A DNA stretch of 40,660 nt from Pseudomonas sp. GL-B-19 (GTDB lineage Bacteria > Pseudomonadota > Gammaproteobacteria > Pseudomonadales > Pseudomonadaceae): assembly GCF_019956415.1 (NCBI RefSeq), contig NZ_JAHBDK010000050.1, positions 1 to 40,660 on the forward strand, read 5' to 3'. Every line of letters starts with the position of its first letter. Position 1 is the stretch's first letter. Below the pieces are notes generated by a model, which did no database searches, had not been told where the DNA came from, and saw nothing but the letters and a program-made list of their open reading frames with translations. Positions 1-5,734 of the stretch are shown here, in pieces. Position numbers and translations under genes: made by a program.

Positions 1-20
1 GAGGGTGGGTGATAGGGGTC

Positions 21-59
21 AAAAAAATGCTCGGACCGGGAGGTTTGGGCATTTTTTTT
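21..59. terminator. Bidirectional terminator-like hairpin
   Basis: AAAAAAATGC at 21-30 is the exact reverse complement of GCATTTTTTT at 49-58. The loop is GC-rich and the far arm ends in a long T-run, with an A-run on the near side. The shape fits an intrinsic terminator working in either direction, probably for a gene left of the window. Confidence 0.6.
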
Positions 60-140
60 GGGTGGGAAACGGGGATGGCGGTGCGGGTTTTGCCTGCGGG
101 TGGTTCAGACCCAGCTCGTTAAACTGATTATTTCAAGCAT

Positions 141-165
141 AAAAAAGCAGCCAATCAGGCTGCTT
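141..165 (-). terminator. Terminator hairpin (minus strand)
   Basis: AAGCAGCC (145-152) pairs perfectly with GGCTGCTT (158-165) around a 5-nt loop. Read on the minus strand the stem is followed by a T-run, as in an intrinsic terminator. The stop codon of the doubtful minus-strand reading frame at 155-490 falls inside this hairpin, so the hairpin may be all that remains of a real gene's 3' end. Confidence 0.5.
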
Positions 166-490
166 CAAAAACAAGAGGTCTCACCCGAGCGCTGATGTTC
201 AAGTCATCAACGGGGTTCCTAACGTCGACTATCGCCACTTGAAGGCAGTCGGTTTCGCGCTCTTGGAGGCCAGTCTCGGCAACAAGTGGGGTTTGTGTCA
301 ACTCAAGGCTAAAAATGCTGGTTTTCAGATGTGAGTGAGAACTGAGCGGGTATGCAACGTTTGTTAATACTTCAGAGTGGTTTGGCCAATTTCGAAACGT
401 TTTTATGCAAAACGGCAGTTTTATGATCGTTTTTGTGCACGAAAACTCGTTTTTATGCAGAAGACCTGAATTTCTAACGATGTTCCTCAC
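155..490 (-). pseudogene. Unrecognised minus-strand ORF, possible gene remnant
   Basis: An open frame of 111 codons that I do not recognise. The first half (lysine, cysteine and asparagine rich) crosses the three CGTTTTTRTGCA repeats and does not look like normal coding sequence for this genome. The last 35 residues, ending LVFEAA, look more protein-like and stop inside a terminator hairpin. I see no good ribosome binding site before the first ATG. Two readings remain: a 3' gene remnant fused to non-coding repeat sequence, or no gene at all. Other than this and the repeats, 60-490 holds nothing I can identify. Confidence 0.25.
398..459 (+). repeat. Three phased direct repeats CGTTTTTRTGCA
   Basis: CGTTTTTATGCA occurs at 398-409, CGTTTTTGTGCA at 428-439 and CGTTTTTATGCA at 448-459. 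Start-to-start spacing is 30 and 20 bp, both close to whole helical turns. The first copy extends to a GTTTT-TATGC-AAAAC dyad and the second to GTTTT-8-AAAAC. This could be an operator array or recombinase binding sites; no protein partner is adjacent. Confidence 0.6.
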
Positions 491-493
491 GCT

Positions 494-522
494 AAAAGCC
501 TCGAGCCATTCGAGGCTTTTTT
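494..522. terminator. Bidirectional terminator after the DUF3077 gene
   Basis: AAAAGCCTCGA (494-504) pairs perfectly with TCGAGGCTTTT (510-520) around a 5-nt loop, with T-runs available on both strands. It lies about 15 nt past the stop of the minus-strand DUF3077 gene (537-830) and is its likely terminator. Confidence 0.75.
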
Positions 523-536
523 GTGTGCGGTTTAAA

Positions 537-830
537 TCATGAGGCGACGCTATTGGCTCGGTTGTTACACGGTGCGGCGAGCACCTTCACCACGTCATCG
601 ATGATCGCCTTACTCATATCCTGTAAATAATGTGACGCCCAAGCATACCGGTCGGTATCGCGAACCATCGCAGCATCTGATGCAAGGAGTTTCGCGATGT
701 GGAGCAGGTCGGAAGCGTGGGAGAGGGCCTGGATTACCGGGACGCCGGCGTTGATGCGGAACAGTGCTTCGTTGGCGTGGTAGGAGAAGGGGGTGAGGCC
801 GATGGTTTTGAGGTCTTGAGGGTTGGTCAT
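537..830 (-). CDS. DUF3077 family protein
   Basis: A 97-residue protein beginning MTNPQDLKTIGLTPF and continuing with an alpha-helical body that includes LFRINAGVP and DRYAWASHYLQDMSKAI. This matches the small DUF3077 proteins common as multicopy genes in Pseudomonas; the family's function is unknown to me. The frame is open to 1190, but the start at 830 is preferred because GGAGGTG lies 4 nt upstream and homologous proteins begin with this MTxxxDLKTIG segment. There is no signal peptide or membrane segment. The gene stands alone, followed by a terminator at 494-522. Its 5' flank contains a strongly structured element (985-1134) that may be its leader RNA. The family call is from recognition, not a search. 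Confidence 0.75.
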   Translation of the reverse strand: MTNPQDLKTIGLTPFSYHANEALFRINAGVPVIQALSHASDLLHIAKLLASDAAMVRDTDRYAWASHYLQDMSKAIIDDVVKVLAAPCNNRANSVAS

Positions 831-984
831 TGGGCACCTCCGGTTTTTGGGCGGTGGTGGGTATGAACAGGTGGAGCAGTAGCGCAAGTTTTGGACGGAC
901 TGATAGCGGGCATTAGCAAAAACTCCTGAATCAAAGTTAGAGCTACCACGTTCGTTATCAGGCGAATGGGTGGCAGCTATGCGC

Positions 985-1134
985 GGGCTGATAAACCGGA
1001 GATACAGGAACCCGGCAGACCCGAAGGTCTCCCACGCACAGCCGCCATTACACGGAAATGCAGGCACAAAAAAACGCCAACAATCGTGATTATGGGCGCT
1101 TGTGCGCCTGTATCTTACTCGGGTTATCAGGCCC
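985..1134 (-). ncRNA. Candidate structured leader RNA or repeat element upstream of DUF3077 gene
   Basis: A closing stem joins 985-1000 with 1115-1134 (GGGC/GCCC, TGATAA/TTATCA, ACC/GGT, with single-base bulges) and continues as AGATACAGG (1000-1008) with CCTGTATCT (1107-1115). Inside are AGACC-CGAA-GGTCT at 1017-1030, which on the minus strand is a C(UUCG)G tetraloop hairpin, and GGCGC-TTGT-GCGCC at 1095-1108. The last hairpin competes with the long stem for bases 1107-1108, so two folds are possible. The element ends about 155 nt upstream of the DUF3077 start. It may be a cis-acting leader, an sRNA or a dispersed repeat. The strand is inferred from the UUCG loop and from the gene downstream. 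Confidence 0.5.
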
Positions 1135-1231
1135 GGTCGCTGAATTGGCAGCGACGACTTGAAGGTAGCTTGAGAGGGACAGATGCGCAATCGTGGCTAG
1201 GTGGTGGCGTGGGGGAACGTTTTAGTGATTT

Positions 1232-1265
1232 TTATGGCTGGGCAATAATTATTGCCCAGCCATAA
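1232..1265. repeat. 34-bp perfect palindrome
   Basis: Bases 1232-1248 are the exact reverse complement of 1249-1265, with no loop. The arm reads TTATGGCTGGGCAATAA. It sits between the DUF3077 leader element and a truncated antitoxin. There is no T-run long enough to call it an ordinary terminator. It may be an operator, a recombination site or the tip of a decayed inverted repeat. Confidence 0.85.
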
Positions 1266-1324
1266 TTTTCATAATTTGAAAAAGGCTTGCTGAAGCCCCC
1301 GACTTGTTGAAGAAGGCATCAGAA

Positions 1325-1510
1325 ATGGATATCGAATTGGATCAGTTTCAAAAGGATTTGCTGGAATCTGTACGCGAAATGAATGAGAGCCAAGCGCTTC
1401 CAATCGCTGAGGTGAGGCCGTTAACGAAGGAACGCATCGACTCGCATATGTCGTCTCCAGCGACACGTTCTAAAAACGTGTCGCAGAAAGTGGAAAAAAG
1501 CGACACGTAG
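1325..1510 (+). pseudogene. Truncated NadS/HigA-type antitoxin
   Basis: The reading MDIELDQFQKDLLESVREMN followed by ESQALPIAEV resembles the N-terminal dimerisation segment of the roughly 95-residue NadS-like XRE antitoxins, which normally continue into a helix-turn-helix starting near residue 40. Here the frame departs into SSPATRSKNVSQKVEKSDT and stops after 61 residues, so the DNA-binding domain is missing. The frame can be extended 21 nt upstream to 1304, but ATG 1325 has AAGG at a suitable distance. No RelE/HigB-type toxin frame is recognisable upstream. The divergence point coincides with a cluster of CGACACGT motifs (1461-1508), which suggests that insertion or recombination cut the gene. 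Confidence 0.5.
1461..1508. repeat. Three CGACACGT motifs, two forming a hairpin
   Basis: CGACACGTT (1461-1469) pairs perfectly with AACGTGTCG (1475-1483) across a 5-nt spacer, and CGACACGT recurs at 1501-1508. The hairpin lies exactly where the truncated antitoxin frame loses family resemblance. It could be a terminator-like hairpin, a recombination scar or an operator. Confidence 0.55.
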
Positions 1511-1563
1511 CAAAACGGACTACATCAGAAGGGGGTGAGTCCTACTGCAAAATCGCACAACAT

Positions 1564-1887
1564 CTAGCAGGCGTTAGCTTGTGAAATTACGATTTGAGGC
1601 AAAGCCCCGGCATCGTTGGATGGCAACGTAAAAGTCGTTCGAAAGCCGAGTTTATCCAGCATGTCCATCATTGCATCGATCGTGAATTTCTCGATCTTGC
1701 CAGTGGTGAGCTCTGAGACGCGTGATTGGGTCACGTTCAACCTGGCCGCAGCCTCACTTTGTTTGAGGCCCAGGGTTTTGATGTAGTCAGTGATGAAGAT
1801 TGATAGCTCCATCTTCAAAGCTTGTTTGCTGGCGACTTCGCTGTCATGCGTGGCATGGAATGGGCTGTCGAAAAATTGAACTGCCAT
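1564..1887 (-). CDS. HigA-like XRE helix-turn-helix antitoxin (no toxin visible)
   Basis: A 107-residue protein with a helix-turn-helix at about residues 40-61 (LKQSEAAARLNVTQSRVSEL), followed by GKIEKFTIDAMMDMLDKLGF, the usual C-terminal pattern of the HigA-like XRE regulators. These proteins normally bind the promoter of their own toxin-antitoxin operon. The start at 1887 is supported by a strong AAGGAGGGAG ribosome binding site; an internal ATG at the MELSIF segment is a weaker choice. The usual Gp49/HigB-type toxin should be immediately upstream on the same strand, but 1888-2108 contains no such frame. It is therefore an orphan antitoxin or a free-standing regulator. A truncated second antitoxin lies just beyond its 3' end. 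Confidence 0.75.
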   Translation of the reverse strand: MAVQFFDSPFHATHDSEVASKQALKMELSIFITDYIKTLGLKQSEAAARLNVTQSRVSELTTGKIEKFTIDAMMDMLDKLGFRTTFTLPSNDAGALPQIVISQANAC

Positions 1888-2108
1888 GAACGTCTCCCTC
1901 CTTTGAGTTATCTAAAATTTACGATAAATGCAGGCTAGTCGATTGATCGGTTTTGACGCAAACGTATTATGTCTGCGAGACATTACTCATTACACCAAGT
2001 AACTAATGATGTTCCCGTCCCCACCTTTATCCCCTCCAGCTAACTCCCTACATTGAACTCCAACGCCTACCCATTCATTCCGAAGGGCAGGTCACTTGGA
2101 GATTCCTC

Positions 2109-2330
2109 ATGCCTTTTGTCAGCGTTCGCATCACCCGCGATGGCGTTACCTCAGAGCAGAAAGCTCAGGTGATCGCCGAAATCACTGAAACCCTGGAGCG
2201 CGTCCTCAAAAAGGATCCGCACCTGACCCACATCGTGATCGAAGAAGTCGACACCGATAATTGGGGTTACGCCGGCATCACCACCACCCAGTACCGCAAG
2301 CAGTTGGCTGAGGCGGAGGGCAAGTCATGA
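2109..2330 (+). CDS. 4-oxalocrotonate tautomerase family protein
   Basis: A 73-residue protein starting MPFVSVRITRDGVTSEQKAQ. After removal of Met1 the N-terminal Pro1, the general base of this superfamily, is exposed. The length and beta-alpha-beta layout fit the small 4-OT/DmpI-type tautomerases, which act as cytosolic oligomers on enol/keto substrates; the substrate here is unknown. TTGGAG lies 6 nt before the ATG. The stop overlaps the start of the next gene by 4 nt (ATGA), so the two are translationally coupled and probably work together with the SDR gene downstream. Confidence 0.85.
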   Translation: MPFVSVRITRDGVTSEQKAQVIAEITETLERVLKKDPHLTHIVIEEVDTDNWGYAGITTTQYRKQLAEAEGKS

Positions 2331-2983
2331 CCGCGTCCGTTTCTATCGACTTTGTCTCCGACGTGGTGTGCCCGTGGTGCGCGTTGGGCGCGACGGCGCT
2401 GGAGCAGGCGATCGAGAACGTGGCCGGTGAACTCTCGGTCGAGCTGACCTACAAGCCCTTCGAGTTGAACCCGGACATGCCGGCGGTCGGCGAAAAAGCT
2501 GTAGAGCACTTGATGCGCAAGTATGGACGCACCGCCGAGGACGTCGCCGCCGGCAAAGCGATGCAGATCGCTCGTGGCGAGGCCATCGGTTTCACGTTCG
2601 ATCTGGAGAAGCGCACTCACTTCTACAACACGTTTGATGCGCACCGGTTGCTGTTGTGGGCGTTGCAGGAAGGGCGGCAAATCGAGCTGAAGAAGATCCT
2701 GTTGCGCGCTTACTTCACCGACGGCCAGAACCCGAGCAATCGCGAGACTCTGGTTCGTCTGGCTAGTGAAGCCGGGCTCGACGCGGCAGCTGCGCAAGAA
2801 GTGTTGGCGTCCGGAGCGTTCGCCAAAGAAGTGCGCGAGCTTGAGGAGTTCTACCGCCAGCACGGCATCAACTCTGTCCCGGCCATGATCCTCAACGGTC
2901 GTCACCTGGTGTCCGGATCGCAGTCGGTCGAGTACTACGAACAAATGCTGAGGCAAATGACAAAGGCCCCCGCCGAAGCCTGA
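2327..2983 (+). CDS. DsbA-family (FrnE-like) thiol oxidoreductase
   Basis: A 218-residue protein with an active-site CPWC at residues 15-18 directly after the first beta strand (SIDFVSDVV). A helical insertion follows, and a cis-proline region (SVPAMILNG) near residue 185 completes a thioredoxin fold. There is no signal peptide, which places it in the cytoplasm as is usual for FrnE/2-hydroxychromene-2-carboxylate isomerase-like members. CPWC, rather than the SPW-type motif of the isomerases, suggests a redox function. The start overlaps the stop of the tautomerase gene. The 42-nt gap to the SDR gene suggests one transcript of three genes. Confidence 0.85.
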   Translation: MTASVSIDFVSDVVCPWCALGATALEQAIENVAGELSVELTYKPFELNPDMPAVGEKAVEHLMRKYGRTAEDVAAGKAMQIARGEAIGFTFDLEKRTHFYNTFDAHRLLLWALQEGRQIELKKILLRAYFTDGQNPSNRETLVRLASEAGLDAAAAQEVLASGAFAKEVRELEEFYRQHGINSVPAMILNGRHLVSGSQSVEYYEQMLRQMTKAPAEA

Positions 2984-3025
2984 TTACTTACTTTTTAAAT
3001 CATCTTTTATTAGCAGAGGTTCATC

Positions 3026-3736
3026 ATGAGCAATTCGAAAAAAGTCATCGTCATTACCGGCGCATCCCAAGGCCTCGGCGCGGGCATGGTCAAAGCTTTC
3101 CGTGATCTGGATTACAAGGTTGTCGCCACTTCGCGTTCGATCAAACCGTCCACCGACCCGGATATCCTCACCGTGGCGGGCGACATTGGCGACCCGGCTG
3201 TTGCGCAGCAGGTGATCCGTGAAGCGATCGCACGTTTTGGCCGCATCGATACTTTGGTCAACAACGCCGGGATCTTCATCGCCAAACCGTTCACCGCGTA
3301 CACCGCTGAAGACTACGCCAATGTGTTGTCGGTGAACCTGAATGGCTTCTTCTACATTACCCAACTCGCGATCACCGAGATGGAAAAACAAGGCAAAGGC
3401 CACGTCGTCAACATCACCACCAGCCTTGTGGACCATGCGATTGATGGTGTGCCGTCGGTACTGGCTTCGCTGACTAAAGGTGGTTTGAACGCTGCCACCA
3501 AGTCCCTGGCCATTGAGTACGCCAAGCGTGGGATTCGGGTGAATGCGGTTTCCCCAGGCATCATCAAGACGCCGATGCATGGCGAGGAAACGCATGAAGC
3601 GCTGGGGAATCTGCACCCGGTTGGGCACATGGGCGAGATCAGCGATATTGCTCAGGCGGTTGTTTATCTGGATAGCGCCAACTTTGTCACCGGGGAAATC
3701 CTGCATGTGGATGGTGGGCAGAGCGCTGGTCACTAA
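3026..3736 (+). CDS. SDR-family protein lacking the catalytic tyrosine
   Basis: A 236-residue short-chain dehydrogenase/reductase fold: TGASQGLG cofactor loop at 11-18, NNAG at 79-82, catalytic-type Ser at about 133 (NITTS), Lys at 151 and PGIIKT after strand 6. The YxxxK motif is not intact. The position four before Lys151 is Ala147 (ASLTK where YSASK is expected), so the usual proton-donor tyrosine is absent. The protein may bind NAD(P) without normal SDR chemistry, or use another residue. AGAGG precedes the ATG. A strong terminator at 3764-3797 ends the tautomerase/DsbA-like/SDR cluster. The substrate is unknown. Confidence 0.85.
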   Translation: MSNSKKVIVITGASQGLGAGMVKAFRDLDYKVVATSRSIKPSTDPDILTVAGDIGDPAVAQQVIREAIARFGRIDTLVNNAGIFIAKPFTAYTAEDYANVLSVNLNGFFYITQLAITEMEKQGKGHVVNITTSLVDHAIDGVPSVLASLTKGGLNAATKSLAIEYAKRGIRVNAVSPGIIKTPMHGEETHEALGNLHPVGHMGEISDIAQAVVYLDSANFVTGEILHVDGGQSAGH

Positions 3737-3763
3737 GGCCTGGTTTACAAACGCCAGAAACAA

Positions 3764-3797
3764 CAAAGCCCTCGTATTTCTACGAGGGCTTTGTTTT
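3764..3797. terminator. Terminator after SDR gene
   Basis: CAAAGCCCTCGTA (3764-3776) pairs perfectly with TACGAGGGCTTTG (3781-3793) and is followed by TTTT. It ends the plus-strand cluster 2109-3736. The tRNA-Thr-derived repeat begins inside its trailing arm at 3791. Confidence 0.85.
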
Positions 3798-3886
3798 GTA
3801 TGGTGCCGGCACCAGATTGAAAAATAGATCTGGGAATCATCTGGCCGGCCTCCCCACCTCAAGTAGGTGGCGAGTGATTCCATTCG

Positions 3887-4159
3887 CTACAGACAAGAAA
3901 GCTCCGCATCTTCGTCGTCGGGGACTTCGTCCGTAACAATCACTCGTGCGTGCGCGCTGTGCTCGTCCTCCATGCGCAATCCGAAGTAGCGAGTATCGTT
4001 GGCGTCCCAAAATGCCTCTATCTGCGCCATGGGTGCATGTTCAAGCAACACCTCGGCGCTGTGCTCCAAGATGATCGAGTAACGTCGTTCGGTGTTCATT
4101 ACAAAGGGGCTCGCAACGGCGGAGTGAAGTGGCAGATTGTGCATAAGCACTGCCGCCAT
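3887..4159 (-). CDS. Hypothetical small acidic protein within the tRNA-Thr-flanked segment
   Basis: An open frame of 90 codons that I do not recognise. An alternative start at the internal MNTERRYSII segment would give 70 residues. The C-terminal half is acidic (VTDEVPDDEDAE) and the middle (IEAFWDANDTRYFGLRM) looks protein-like. Upstream of the first ATG there is only a weak AGGCGG. It is the only candidate gene between the two tRNA-Thr-derived repeats. It may be a cargo gene, a remnant or a chance frame. The rest of 3816-4401 contains a short C/G hairpin near 4271-4290 and a purine-rich stretch, nothing else recognisable. Confidence 0.3.
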   Translation of the reverse strand: MAAVLMHNLPLHSAVASPFVMNTERRYSIILEHSAEVLLEHAPMAQIEAFWDANDTRYFGLRMEDEHSAHARVIVTDEVPDDEDAELSCL

Positions 4160-4369
4160 TATGCCGCCTCACTGATTTTCGACCGTAACCGCTCATCGTT
4201 TCGGTGAGGTATGCAGACACGCGGTACCAGAATTGGATACGTCGATTCCGCACCTGTGTTGAATATCACCACCCCCTCAGCGAGAGGGGTGAAAGCGACC
4301 AGAAGAGGGGGGGCGAACACGAAATGGGGAACGAACGGGGGAAACTCAGGAGCGAAAGACCCATAAACG

Positions 4370-4399
4370 AAAAAGGCCCACCGCAAGGTGAGCCTTTTT
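4370..4399 (-). terminator. Terminator after tRNA-Thr
   Basis: AAAAAGGCCCACC (4370-4382) and GGTGAGCCTTTTT (4387-4399) form a 13-bp stem with one mismatch around a GCAA loop. On the minus strand it lies 12 nt past the CCA of tRNA-Thr and ends in a T-run. Confidence 0.75.
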
Positions 4400-4411
4400 C
4401 GTTGTTCTATA

Positions 4412-4487
<76 letters not shown>

Positions 4488-4564
4488 GTGTTGGGCGACG
4501 ATTATAGCGATTGGATTGGTTCTGTAAACCCCTGAATTCAGACTATTTTTGCGCAGGCTTCAGG

Positions 4565-5389
4565 TCAGGCGCGAAGCAGGGTTTTCTTGAGTTTCTGAAT
4601 GGCCTGCCAGGTCCGGCTATTTTGCATTGCGCGCAGCTGTGCTTCGGCCTGTTCGGCGCGTTGCAAGGCGGCGGCCAGCTGGTGGTCGGCGTCGCCGACG
4701 GGGTGGCTGAAGTTGTGGCCTTTGCAGAACTGGAATTCGTCCAGGTTGCATGGCGGGATGTCGAAGGCGGGTTTTAGGTTCATGTGTTCTTCGGCGAGGT
4801 AGTAGGTGTTGATGCCGTCGAACAGGATGGATTGGTAGCCGGCGCCGGTGACTAGGGTTTCCCAGGTCTGGTCGCGGTCCCACGGGGTTTCGATGAGGAT
4901 GACCCACGGCCTCCACTGGGTGAAGTCCATGCCGCGCAGGACGGTTTCTTCGTGGCCTTCGACGTCGATCTTCAGGAAGTGGATGGGGCGGCCCTGGGCG
5001 TGTTCTTCGCAGATGGAGGTCAGGGTGCGGGATTGGACGGTTTGGCTGCGCACGTCCATGCCGGCGTCTTTGTGCATTTGCGCCATGGCCGGGTCGACGG
5101 TCGAGAGGCCGGTGCCGGCGATGCCGTAGAAGGTCAGGTTGTCGGCGCTTTCACCGGCCACGCATTGGAGGTTGGTGTCTTTGGGGCGTTGCTGGCACAA
5201 CGCTTCATAGTAGTTGGGCATCGGTTCGACGTTGATGCCGGTCCAGCCGTGGTCGTAGAACGCTTTAGTGACCGAGTCGTGGGTGGGATCGTTGGCCCCG
5301 ACGTCGATATAGAAGCCGTTCTCGACGGTTTTGAGGGCGCGCCACAGGCGTATGTCTTCGAAATTCTGTGCGTAAGAAATGAACGTCAC
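4565..5389 (-). CDS. FkbM-family SAM-dependent methyltransferase
   Basis: With a GTG start at 5389 the protein has 274 residues and begins (M)TFISYAQNFEDIRLWRALK, the usual start of this FkbM subfamily; AGGA lies 7 nt upstream. An in-frame ATG at 5461 would add 24 residues of unlikely sequence. DVGAND at 29-34 is the SAM-binding motif I, and LKIDVEGHE around 139-147 is the second conserved FkbM block. The last 40 residues (LAAALQRAEQAEAQLRAM, then basic) form a short coiled coil of the kind seen in members linked to glycan or O-antigen modification. These enzymes usually O-methylate sugars or polyketides. It stands alone between tRNA-Thr and the DnaA-box spacer, so the substrate is unknown and a transferred origin is possible. 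Confidence 0.85.
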   Translation of the reverse strand: MTFISYAQNFEDIRLWRALKTVENGFYIDVGANDPTHDSVTKAFYDHGWTGINVEPMPNYYEALCQQRPKDTNLQCVAGESADNLTFYGIAGTGLSTVDPAMAQMHKDAGMDVRSQTVQSRTLTSICEEHAQGRPIHFLKIDVEGHEETVLRGMDFTQWRPWVILIETPWDRDQTWETLVTGAGYQSILFDGINTYYLAEEHMNLKPAFDIPPCNLDEFQFCKGHNFSHPVGDADHQLAAALQRAEQAEAQLRAMQNSRTWQAIQKLKKTLLRA

Positions 5390-5533
5390 TGTCGCATCCT
5401 GTCGGTCGAATTTTCTTGTTCGTGGGCGCGCTGTCGGCGCCCTTGCGTGTTTGTATAACAAGAGTCGGGAAGCGGTGCAATTTTCCCCGCATGACGTCCG
5501 GGTTTAGGCGCTTATGTCGTTTGTGTTAAATGC

Positions 5534-5721
5534 TTATGCACAACGGGCTTGGTGCATTGCCTCGTTCATTACTGTTTTTGTGGACCAGTTCTCATTTGTC
5601 CGCAAATCGCTGTTTTTCCGGATTTTTTTGCAAGTGTATAAAAAATGAACAGTGTCGTTTTACCCCTGAAACAGGCTCAGGTATTGGATCCACGGAAATT
5701 CCATCAACAGAGTTATCCACA
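5534..5721 (+). promoter_or_regulatory. Two DnaA-box matches in the FkbM/METTL25-like spacer
   Basis: TTATGCACA at 5534-5542 and TTATCCACA at 5713-5721 both match the DnaA-box consensus TTWTNCACA; the second is the high-affinity form. A third, inverted copy is at 5963-5971. There is no AT-rich unwinding region or dnaA/dnaN/parB gene nearby, so this is not an origin. A DnaA-titration or DnaA-regulated promoter role is possible. Otherwise the 5390-5734 spacer shows nothing recognisable. Confidence 0.45.
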
Positions 5722-5734
5722 GGCTGCGACTTTT

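Noticed and set aside
831..1190. N-terminal extension of the DUF3077 frame
   Set aside because: The sequence crosses the structured element and lacks a ribosome binding site; the start at 830 has a strong one.
966..1265. 99-codon plus-strand frame through the DUF3077 leader
   Set aside because: It ends inside the 34-bp palindrome and covers the structured element; its coding looks like a by-product of the RNA structure.
3799..3815. Treating TATGGTGCCGGCACCAG at 3799 as a self-standing operator palindrome
   Set aside because: It matches the end of tRNA-Thr exactly, including CCA, so a tRNA-derived copy explains it better.
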